Shown in pieces: positions 41,075 through 51,256 of a DNA stretch of 64,000 bases. The notes under the pieces were generated by a model. It worked only from the letters and a program-made list of their open reading frames with translations, made no database searches and was not told the origin of the DNA. Location of the stretch: positions 186,154 to 250,153 of the forward strand of contig PTEX01000145.1 of the NCBI GenBank assembly GCA_003342815.1. The letters are read 5' to 3'. The translations under genes were made by a program, and so were the position numbers. The stretch comes from Eudromia elegans. Taxonomy: Eukaryota; Chordata; Aves; Tinamiformes; Tinamidae. The first letter of the stretch is position 1. Each line of letters starts with the position of its first letter.

Positions 41075-42140
41075 GCTGTGATATGGCTGGCTAAATGACA
41101 GGGCCCAGAGAGTAGTAATCAGTGGTGCCGAGTCCAGCTGAAGGCCTGTGGATAGTGGTGTCCCCCAGGGGTCAGTCCTTGGTCCGGTCCTGTTCAATTT
41201 ATTCATTAACGACCTAGATGAAGGGATGGAGTGCTCCCTCAGCAAGTTTGCTGATGATACCAAACTGGGAGGAATAGCTGACAGCCCTGAGGGCTGCGCT
41301 GCCATCCAGAGGGACCTGGACAGACTGGACAGCTGGGCGGCGAGTAACCTCATGAAGTTCAACAAGGGCAAGTGTAGGGTCCTGCACCTGGGGAGGAATA
41401 ACCCTAGACATGCCTACAGGCTGGGGAACGACCTCCTGGAGAGCAGCCCTGCAGAGAGGGATCTGGGCGTCATGGTGGACGACAAGTTGACCATAAGGCA
41501 GCAGTGTGCCCTCGTGGCCAAGAAGGCCAATGGGATCTTGGGGTGCATTAAGCAGAGCGTCTCCAGCAGGTCGAGGGAGGTGATTCTGCCCCTCTACTCA
41601 GCCCTGGTGAGGCCGCACCTCGAGTACTGTGTGCAGTTCTGGGCTCCCCAGTGCAGGAGGGATGTGGAGCTGCTAGAGAGAGTCCAGCGCAGGGCCACAA
41701 AGATGATTAGGGGCCTGGAACATCTGCCCTATGAGCAAAGGCTGAGAGAGCTGGGCCTCTTCAGCCTGGAGAAGAGAAGACTGAGAGGGGATCTGATCAA
41801 TGTATATAAATATCTCAAGAAAGGGAGTGAGGAGGAGGGGGCTGGCCTCTTCTCAGTGGTGGCCAGTGATAGAACTAGGGGAAACGGCCACAAATTGAGG
41901 CACCAAAAGTTCCACAGGAACTTGAGGAAGAATTTCTTAACAGTGAGGGTGACAGAGCACTGGAACAGGCTGCCCAGAGAGGTGGTGGAGTCTCCTTCTC
42001 TGGAGATCTTCAAAACCCGCCTGGACATCACCCTGTGCCACATGCTCTAGGGGACCCTGCGTGTGCAGGGGGGTTGGACTAGATGACCTCTACAGGTCCC
42101 TTCCAACCCTAGCCATTCTATGATTCTATGATGATTCTAT
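41075..42140 (+). mobile_element. CR1 LINE, 5'-truncated, with 3' terminal repeats
   Basis: This is the 3' part of a CR1 non-LTR retrotransposon, the main LINE of birds and other sauropsids. The encoded sequence begins near WLNDRAQRVVISGAESS and continues into [21 protein letters not shown] and FADDTKLGG, the conserved reverse-transcriptase blocks. After the reading frame stops at 42050 come the characteristic CR1 3' end (GGTTGGACTAGATGACCTC, CCTTCCAACCCT) and short ATTCTATG repeats at 42115-42140. The 5' edge is where similarity fades, about 41075-41090, consistent with the usual 5' truncation of CR1 copies. Base composition is much more GC-rich than the flanks. The subfamily cannot be fixed without a library search. 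Confidence 0.95.
41082..42050 (+). pseudogene. CR1 ORF2 C-terminal fragment (reverse transcriptase), broken
   Basis: This is the C-terminal part of the CR1 ORF2 polyprotein. The N-terminal endonuclease and the first part of the reverse transcriptase are missing. An in-frame TGA at 41139-41141 replaces what appears to have been the tryptophan before RPVDSG. Downstream the frame is open for about 300 codons to the TAG at 42048-42050. It includes the polymerase motif FADD, the stretch [16 protein letters not shown] and the terminal [19 protein letters not shown] typical of the family. The long undamaged stretch suggests a fairly young insertion. It has no promoter of its own and lacks an initiating ATG at the start of the open frame, so it should not produce a working enzyme. 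Confidence 0.93.
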
Positions 42141-45078
42141 ATAGCACTTATGGGTATTGGTTTTTGAGAGTCAGCTTACATAATGGAACTTCAAGCACAT
42201 TTTACATGTTTTACCCAACAGCTCAACCAAATTGTGAATAAAATTTTAGAGTAACTTTTTGACTAAGTAGGTAAAGAGGGCAAATATAGTAGCATACTAT
42301 CTAGAAAAGCATTATCCAGAAAAGAGCAGGAAAAGACTAAGGAAGTGGTATATTGTCATACAGTAAAATTACCTGTATTGTAATATACTTAAATGTCACA
42401 CAGTTAAACATAGATTCATCAGAATTAAATACTTGATTACTTCACATTTTAGTATGAAAAGAGAGTGCTTCTTATCTAAGAGTGTGGTTGGTGGGGTTTT
42501 TTTTTTCTTTTTTGGGAAGTGAAAGGTGAGTGCCTGATGATACTGGAGACTGTGCATGTGATTAGAAATGTGGCCACATGGACACAGAATAAATCTGTTG
42601 AGAAGCATACTTTCCTAAGTTTCCATATATGAGAATATAAGCTGAAGCAATGAGTTCATTTTCCTGCCTTAATTTACTGTTAGTTTCTTTTTCTAAGGAT
42701 GTGACCATAAAATCAGTTAAGTCGAGGGTAGTTTGCCGTTGACTTCAGCAGACTTTGCCTCGGGTTTCCCTTCTCTGGTTCATCCTAATATCAAGTGCCT
42801 TCCTAAGACTCATAGACTAAGGACTATGACGATGCCAGTTTTCCTCTTGCAGTGAGAAGATACCTGCACAGTCAGACTGCAGGTGGGATGCCTTGTGTTC
42901 TTGAGTAGTTTCTGTTGACTCCAGGCATTTAGCATGAGCAGGCTCTTCATTAGGTATCACAAGATGCCTAAGGCTAAATAGATTAAAAGAGAGCCTCATT
43001 ATAGAGATGAAAAAACTATTCCTCTGTTGATATATGAATTTAAAATTAGTGATATGTATTTATCTAAAATAAAGTTTAAAAGTTTGTATTTACCATTTTA
43101 CTGGTGAGAAAATTATCACTAATTTCAAGAGGAATTCCCAGTGCTTAGTATGACTAATACATAGTTAAGTAGAAGCAATCTTTTCTATAAATTCCTGTGC
43201 ATTAAGAAAAAAAATTACACAATTACTAAAAGAGTATTCATTGATTTAGGGTACATAAAATATTTGAGATCAAATTAGCCCCTTTTTTGGAAAACTATGA
43301 GAAACTCTTCTTGAAACTCTTCCAAGTACCAGCTTAACCTTAAGCAGGAAGAAACCCCAATACTTACAGCTCTGTCTTCATCTTCCATCTACTAGGTCTG
43401 TACTAAATGCATGAAAAAAATAAAAATTCACAGAAATAAGGCCCTTTACCTTTAGGCTAATTTTCAGGCTATATTAATTCTCAGGCTGGTTTCATTTAAA
43501 ATAAATTATGTACCTTGTGCACTTCCCCCACAGTATGACTTAATCCTTGACCACCAGGAAGTCATTTTTAAGGTCCAGAGCAATCAATTTCTCCATATAG
43601 AAAGAAAGATGACAAGCACAGGCACTGCAGAGTGACCTAAGCCTATTATAGCAACCTTCAAGAAAGACAGCTTTTTCTCTTTGAAAAAATTATGCCCTTA
43701 TTAAAACCCTCCTGCTTATCTGCCTCCTGTTTATTTGTGCTGTGGCTCACAGCCACAGTTAGACCAAATGAGACAAATCTACAAAGACCAGGAAACTGAA
43801 GACTATGAAATATATTTTCTTATTAATCACATGTTTGACCAAAGCATGATTTGTTTGATTTATACTACAGAATCAGAGATTTTTCTCTGTGTATAAAACT
43901 CATTCTTAAGTTACTAACTGCAGTCCTGAGTGGAGCTAAGTGACCAGCACTATAGCAATCATTATATCAATGCTTTCCTGCATACAAGGTCTCTCAGGTT
44001 CCATCCATTGAAGAAAAAAAACTAATCCCTGTCCCTACTTAGACTGAGCAACATTCAGGCCTACAAACAAGGAAAGCACGAGGTAAACGAGGCAGATAAT
44101 TGAAAATTCTGTTAGCAGTAATGAGAGTGGCTCTGGGCTGCTGCATTTGTAGAAGACCAAATAATTTTGGTTCTCATAAATTTAAAAGCTCTTTCCATTT
44201 TTTCACCAAATATTACATAAATATGTGCTTTTTATGGAGACTATTCTTCCTAATCTTCGAGGGGGGAAATAGCTCATATCCTGAACCCTGCTTACTTTGA
44301 AGGATTTTGTGCATTTGGTAGTCACTGTACCAATATATCTTATTTTAAGAATGCAAGAATTGGGAAACTTCCTTCTAAACTATAAAAGGAAAGAAGTCAG
44401 AAATATTGCTGACTTCTCAACCTTAAGGTTGAGACTTAACATGGTGGCTCTAAATATTTGTGCTATTCTTTCTTTCTTTCAAAATCCTATCAGTTAAGAA
44501 AACCTTAGTTGTAAAGGAATTAGGAAGTGTACATGAATGTACATGATTCAGTCTATAAAGAAAATCCTTAGTCTCAAATGTTCTAAATATTCTAGAAAAA
44601 ATACATTAGTATGAGCTTATGCATTATAGCTACTTATTTCTTAGAGAGCTCTTTGCAGCTCATGACTTTGGAATGAATTTAGAAACAGCTCATATTAGAC
44701 TGTATTGTTTCATTCCCCCTTAGCATGATTCTCTTCTCTTCTTACAATTGCTAAGATTTATTTTCTTTGTTTAAAAATAGGATTTTTGTCTCATTTAAGT
44801 TCCAGCTACTTAATTTGTACTTCAAGTCAGAAATCCTCCCTGTCACATTACACCAGTCTTTTGGAGTCCCAGATAACAGAACTATGATATCCCAGGAAGG
44901 ATTTTGACTTCAGAAGAAGAGACTATTTATTCTTACAAATGCACATTACACACTAGAATTTAACCTCTCAGAAATGTACAAAGCACGGACAGACATTTTT
45001 CAAGGCATTAATCACGCATAAGTTGCAAAGGTTTGAGATTCCTGGTTAGGTCTTCTCACTAGATCCAGGCTGTCCACA

Positions 45079-45113
45079 AAACTAAACTAAGCTAAACTAA
45101 ACTAAACTAAACT
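45079..45113. repeat. (CTAAA)n repeat
   Basis: Six or so CTAAA units, one carrying a G instead of A at its junction. A simple pentanucleotide repeat. Confidence 0.88.
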
Positions 45114-45530
45114 GAAGATCATCTTTACAAATAGCCAGTGCTGTCAGAAAACAGACTTTGAACTTGGACTGCTCTCAAAGCTCTATTTTAAAATAAGCAC
45201 AGTATTATACCATTACTTCATCCATCCACTTGTCCAAATGTATTGCTTTTTTTCTTTTTCCTAAAGAAACATAGTAAGTGTTTGAAACAACATTAAGATT
45301 TCAACAACCAAAGTGATTCCTAATGGAACCCATTCTCACCTCTATAGATGAAAAAAAAAAGTTCTTTGCTGTAAGCACTGTTCTGTAAAAACCTGCATAT
45401 AAAATCCAACTGAAAGAACTGTGTGTTGTAATGCCAGCCAGATTAAAAAGTAAGAGTGCATATTGATTACAAAAGAATCCATAGCAGAGAAGGAAACCTC
45501 GTTTGATTATTTGTCAGGAAACGAAGTCCT

Positions 45531-45671
45531 ATATTATTGTCTTAGTGCTGAGCGGACAGGACAATAAATTGTTCTCTATTAATTGATATAGGATTGTTGT
45601 TTTGCATCACCAAATCAAAAATTCTAATTGTTCCTTTCAGATGGGAAAAGCATATCATTGCAATCTTTGTC
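45531..45671. promoter_or_regulatory. Cluster of SOX-like motifs, candidate enhancer
   Basis: Within about 140 bases there are five ATTGT/ACAAT cores (45536, 45561, 45568, 45593, 45627), a CTTTGT (45665) and an octamer half-site TTTGCAT (45601). Two of the cores form an inverted pair, ACAATAAATTGT (45561-45572), the arrangement bound by SOX dimers. The cluster lies about 0.7 kb upstream of the CpG island of a neuronal gene. AT-rich DNA produces such motifs by chance, so function is inferred only. Confidence 0.25.
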
Positions 45672-46049
45672 TAAATCTCGACCAACTAATTTCAAAACAG
45701 TGGATTAATTTATAAGAAATAATGTATTGAATTTTAAGCGTGAATAATTTTTTTTCTTTGAAACTACAGAAAGCATTCTCTGTTTTAGGCGATATTTTAT
45801 TTCATGTGATTTGATGTATGTGATTGATTGCAGCCATCGTAAGTCTTCTTAATTTAGGAACTACACTCAAACATTTTTTAATCTTTTTCTCTCCATGCTT
45901 TCAAGCATTTCTCAAGGGAACAGCTTACAGACTACAGTATTGACAGTGTTCTTAATCTCCTTTATGAGAACTTAAACAGAAGCTAATATATATTGAAATT
46001 AAGCATACAGAAATACAGAAAAGAGATAATGCCCACGCATCAGTATGTA

Positions 46050-46130
46050 TTTTCTCCTTTTTTTTCTCTCTCTCTCTTTTTTTTTTTCCTTATTTCTCCT
46101 GTTTCTGTGTTTCCTTTTGGATTTCTTTGG
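46050..46130. repeat. Pyrimidine-rich (CT/T) tract
   Basis: A mixture of T-runs and CT repeats. Read on the minus strand it yields a spurious lysine/arginine-rich peptide. Confidence 0.8.
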
Positions 46131-46548
46131 CATATGCCTAAGACCGGTTATTAGAACAGAAGGCTTGGTCAACAGATCTTCAAGTGTATTTATTCTAGGA
46201 TACCTCTGCAAGACCTCTATGTTACTACTAAGCTGAAACAACTGTGGCTTAGGAGGAATAAATACATCCTGATATCTCGATGCGAGCTCGGTGATGAAGA
46301 TTCCAGGTGTTCTCAGCATTTTGATCACAAAACACGAGGAGCCCGTTGAGCTCCCCGGGGGCAGCAGAAGGGCTCCAGGCGTCGTGTCACCGTCTTTCCG
46401 CGACGCTGCTCCGAGCTCATCCGATGCTGGCGAGGTGCGGAGGGCGGCGGGAGGCCAAGGGACGGGACCGCGGGCAGCCAGCACGGCCCGGCCCGGCCCG
46501 GCCGCGGCGGGCACCGCGCTCCTCGTCATCCACACGCCACCTAGCGAC

Positions 46549-46587
46549 GGAAAAAAAGAAAAAAAAAAAAAAGAGAAAAGGGGGCGG
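46549..46587. repeat. A-rich purine tract ending in a GC box
   Basis: About 25 mostly A bases with scattered G are followed by GGGGGCGG. Rigid A-tracts next to an SP-type site are common in nucleosome-depleted promoters. This is a possible core promoter landmark. Confidence 0.5.
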
Positions 46588-46943
46588 CTTCGCAAAGGAG
46601 CGGAAAGAACGGCGGAGGAAAAGGCTCACATAGCCGTCCCAGCTCTCGTCTTTCTAAACGCGGGTAAGAGCCGTTTGAATATCGCAGCGAGCACTCCGGA
46701 GTCGCTCGCAGCGCGTGTTGAGAAGCCTCGCAACACTTCACTCCCAGGCATTTGATTTTTTTTTTTTCTCTCCTCCCCACACCGGCTTTCTCTCTTCCTT
46801 CCAGTAGGTCGTTCCCTTTCGCTGGAAAGGAGCTAGCACTTGAGAGCAATCCCCCTTGATCGCTCACCTAAGCCATCTCCGCAGCCCCATCCCCACCCGA
46901 AACACCGCTAACTGTGCGCTGCCGGCGCAGGGGCCGCACCGCG

Positions 46944-47024
46944 GCATGCACGCACCGACACACAGACACGGACACACGCACGCGGACAAGCACACGGACA
47001 CGCACATGCACACGGACACGCACC
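46944..47024. repeat. Degenerate (CA/CG)n tract in the CpG island
   Basis: About 80 bases consist of variants of GGACACGCACAC. Stretches are strictly alternating purine and pyrimidine (CACACGCACGCG, GCACATGCACAC), which favours left-handed Z-DNA. Its location in the presumed promoter or leader makes it more notable than a CA repeat elsewhere. Confidence 0.8.
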
Positions 47025-48413
47025 GGCGCGGCCGCCGCCCGCAGCTCCCTTTGTTCCGCGGGCTGAGCGCTGCCCTCCGCGCTCCGCCGGCGGCCGCCGC
47101 CGCGCTCCAGGCCCGCGGGCGGCGCGGGCAGCGGGATGGCCCGCCCGCCGCGGGGGAGGCAGCGCGGAGCCCCCCGCCCCCGGGCGCTCCGCAGCTCCGC
47201 GGCAGCGGCCGCGCCTCACGGCGGCCCCGCGCCGCAGCATCCGCGCCGCGCAAGGGCGCGCTCCGCCGAGTTGCCAGGCGCGATCACGTTGGTTTTTTTC
47301 CCCCCACCCACCCCTTGAACTTGTTGCTCGGCGCTCGGCGGTGGCGGAGGGGAGTGGGGGTGGGGGAAAGCCTTATTATCGATGTCCCTTTGGATGCGAT
47401 CAAGCTTTCTCAGGAGCAACTACTTGCCCGCCGTTCCCGGCGGGGCACGGAGATCTAGCGGTAGAGCCCGTATCTCTAAAAAGTCTCTATGCAACTGAGC
47501 GCTCTCGCCACACTTTCCCAGGTAGGTGCCGCAGCCCGGGCACGGCAGGAGGGATGCGAGAGCGGAGCCAGGGCGAGGGGCAGGAGGCGGGAGAGGGGAG
47601 AGACCACCAGCTCGCTGAGCTGCACCGGGCCCCGTGCCGCCTTCCCGCGGTCCCCGCAGCCCCTGCCCCGCTCGCTCCTCCGCTCCCGGCTGCGCCCTTC
47701 GCCGCCCCCGAGGATGCCCTGCGCCCCCCACATCCCACCCTCCGCGGGGACCTCCCCTTCTCCCCTGTCCCCCGCAGCGGGGCCCTGCGCGGCGCTCTCC
47801 GCGCTCCGGATCGGCCGCTGCCCGCAGCCCCCGGCTCCTCACGCCGCGAGGGACGCGCCCTCCGCTCGCCCCACGCCCCGCTCGCTGCCTCCTCGCCTCT
47901 CTCCGGGCGCCCTCTCCCCTGCGCCCCTCTGCCCTTCAGCGCATTTCCTGCAAGGAAAACTTGCCTTAAAGTTTAATGCTGCCGCGCGGAGCTCCTCCCC
48001 CTGCCCCGCCGGCTCCCCCGGCCTCAAACCTGGCTCGGGAGGAGCCCCCGGGGGGGCGGCCATCAAGGTCAGCGAGCGGATTCGTCCCGCGGCTGCGGCC
48101 GGGGGCGGGAGGGCGGCCGGGGGCGGCCCTGCCTCGGCGAGCGGGCGGCGGGCGGCGCCGAGCGGCCCCGCTGCAGCCCGCCCGGGAGGGCTCCGCCGCG
48201 GCCCGGCTCCGGCGGCGGGCGGAGGAGGGGCGCGGGGCCAGGCTGCATCGCGCGTGGAGGAAAATCTCCTTCCAGGTGGCTGCGCGGATGCGCCAGGGCT
48301 GCTGCCGGCCGCGGGGGCGAGCGCTCGGGAGCGTCGCTTCCACCAAAGCGGGGCCGCGTACGGACCTCGCCTCCAGGGGATCCGGCTGCCGGGGAGCGGA
48401 AGGTGCTTCGAAT

Positions 48414-48449
48414 ATGCTGATTTCCCGGCGTCCTGATTTATTGCCCTGA
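48414..48449 (+). other. Upstream ORF in the unspliced KCND2 leader (11 aa)
   Basis: An ATG in the leader opens a frame of 11 codons (MLISRRPDLLP) ended by TGA at 48447-48449. If the leader is not spliced here it could dampen initiation at the KCND2 start codon. Confidence 0.4.
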
Positions 48450-48563
48450 CTGGCTGATCAGCGCCTGGAAAGGATAGTCTCGGACGAGAAAGGGGAGGAA
48501 ATAAGAAGGCAGCCCAATTAATACTGACTCACGATAGCGTTCTGAAATTCTGTTTCCTCCAAA

Positions 48564-48605
48564 ATGTGTGAGCATTTGTATTTTTCTTTTTCCTCTGTAT
48601 TTTAG
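48564..48605 (+). other. Upstream ORF in the unspliced KCND2 leader (13 aa)
   Basis: ATG at 48564 opens a 13-codon frame (MCEHLYFSFSSVF) ending in TAG at 48603-48605. Its coding sequence coincides with the acceptor-like pyrimidine tract, so the tract may exist for splicing rather than coding. No other ATG lies between 48606 and the KCND2 start. Confidence 0.35.
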
Positions 48606-48652
48606 TGGCCATACCAGAAGTGTCTTTAGACTGACTCGCCCAGCTGTAGTAG

Positions 48653-49785
<1,133 letters not shown>

Positions 49786-51225
49786 GCAGCTGGTGTTTGG
49801 TTACAGCCAACATTTCAACAAGTGTGTTGCCAGGAAAGGAAAATGTTCAATTTCAAAAATGTTAATAGGAAAAAAAAAATGAGGGTAAGTTTCTGTTCTT
49901 CAACTTTATGAATACAACTCAGCACTCCTTTTACATATGTGAGTTAAAAGTGTTGGTAAGGTTAAAATAGCCCAGATGCCCAAAGAGGAGATAAATTAAA
50001 AATCTCAAACAAATGTAAGTCCTTAGACTGTGTTTGGGTTCGTTGCTGTTTTCTCTGATAGTTTGTTTGGTTTGGATAATGAAATCAGAAGACTTTCTAA
50101 ATATTTATGAGTTGTTACAGTATTGCTAAAGTAGTGATAATTATGAGAAAAATAATAAATGTAGTATTTTAATTTGACCATTCATAGAAATATGTGGGTC
50201 TGCCATTTTGTTTGAGTTGATGAATGAGGGGATTTCAGTATGGATTTGGGGGCTATAAAGTGATTTGTTTTCACAAAAATGCTTTAAAAATAATAATTTT
50301 CACAGGAAAACAAAACAAAACAATTGCTTGTGTTATTTAAGACGTTGAATAAATTATTTTTAATTTGTACAGAACTGCAACTTGGTCCCAAGTAAATAGA
50401 ATGTGTCCAGCTGTGCTTACTTATGACATGGTGTGGAAAAATGTTTGAGGAAGTGTGAGACACTTGTAGGACAGTTGAAGTAAGTGTCTGATAACATAAT
50501 GCTAGTAACAACATAAATTCTTCCAGAGAATTAGGAGCTAAACCATGCCATTGCTAGCATTAAACTCCAATATATTTAAGCATAAGGATGGGAGATAGTA
50601 TATTTTATAAAGATAGCAGATTTCTTCTTACAGGTACTAGAGTCACATTGTAGCAGCTGATTCTGTACATCAGGTTGTGCAATGTATTCATCTGTAATGT
50701 TAGGAGGGATTTAGAAAGGTTGGCTTATATGAGACGACAATTTGTTGCCCTACTCTTAATTTAGGAGTTTATAGTTATAATCTTTGAAACTGAAAATCTG
50801 TTGATTCCTTTTCCAGTTACTTAGTAATTACTGGTATAAATAAAAAAAAAATTCCACTCTCTTGAAGACCATCATTTTATTAGTAATTTTTTTGCCACAT
50901 CTTGTTGAAACTATTGAAGTTTATGAAACATGTATAATTCTTAAACAATAAAACAAAAGTGCATTATGAAACTATTATGAAAAAAGTTGATTTATTATGT
51001 GCAATCATAATTTAGCTGGGAAAATCGCGTACAAAATATTGAACAAGATAAAGAGTCTGTATTATGCCACCATTTTTTAAAAAGGGCTTTTATCTTCAGC
51101 ATGACATAACAAACAAAAATAAATATAGGACATGGTAAATATTTTATAATACTTGTTAGGGCAAGTTATGCTAAGAAGAAATGACAAGAGCTTTGGGGAT
51201 TTTAATCTGCTTTTTAGGTTGCTTT

Positions 51226-51256
51226 TTTGTTTGTTTGGGTTTTTTTTTTTTTTTAT
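51226..51256. repeat. T-rich tract with GTTT units
   Basis: TTTTTTGTTTGTTTGGG is followed by about 17 T; a simple T-rich repeat inside intron 1. Confidence 0.8.

Larger units (their letters stand above)
42141..46339. other. AT-rich DNA upstream of the CpG island, no gene recognised
   Basis: No coding region is recognisable between the CR1 element and the CpG island. The segment holds a CTAAA repeat, a cluster of SOX-like motifs at about 45.53-45.67 kb and pyrimidine tracts near 46.05-46.13 kb. As the immediate upstream flank of KCND2 it is a plausible place for cis-regulatory elements. Confidence 0.65.
46340..48440 (+). promoter_or_regulatory. KCND2: CpG island with presumed KCND2 promoter and 5' leader
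   Basis: Over about 2.1 kb the sequence becomes strongly GC-rich with abundant CpG, in sharp contrast to the AT-rich flanks. It contains GC boxes, for example GGGGCGG near 46580 and GGGGGCGGGAGGGCGG near 48100. There is no convincing TATA box. It ends about 220 bases before the KCND2 start codon, so it most likely contains the transcription start region and much of the 5' untranslated region. The long open frames on both strands inside it result from high GC and the resulting lack of stop codons; none resembles a known protein. The exact start site cannot be read from sequence. Confidence 0.85.
47522..48605 (+). other. KCND2: Possible 5' untranslated intron of KCND2
   Basis: A strong donor-like sequence, CCCAG followed by GTAGGT, lies with its boundary at 47521/47522. 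A strong acceptor-like sequence lies at 48577-48605: a long T/C tract (TTTTTCTTTTTCCTCTG) ending in TATTTTAG. Splicing them would join a leader exon inside the CpG island to an exon beginning at 48606, 59 bases before the ATG. It would remove 1,084 bases and the two upstream ORFs at 48414 and 48564. I infer this from motif quality only; an unspliced leader is equally possible. Confidence 0.35.

Noticed and set aside
45999..46595. Open frame of about 198 codons on the - strand at the edge of the CpG island
   Set aside because: It begins at TTG rather than ATG. Its ends are low-complexity translations of the A-rich tract (run of F) and the CT tract (run of K/R). No known protein is recognisable.
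46291..48449. Many overlapping open frames of 60-315 codons on both strands
   Set aside because: They lie in the CpG island, where high GC depletes stop codons. The products are proline/alanine/arginine-rich and overlap in all frames, so they are composition artefacts.
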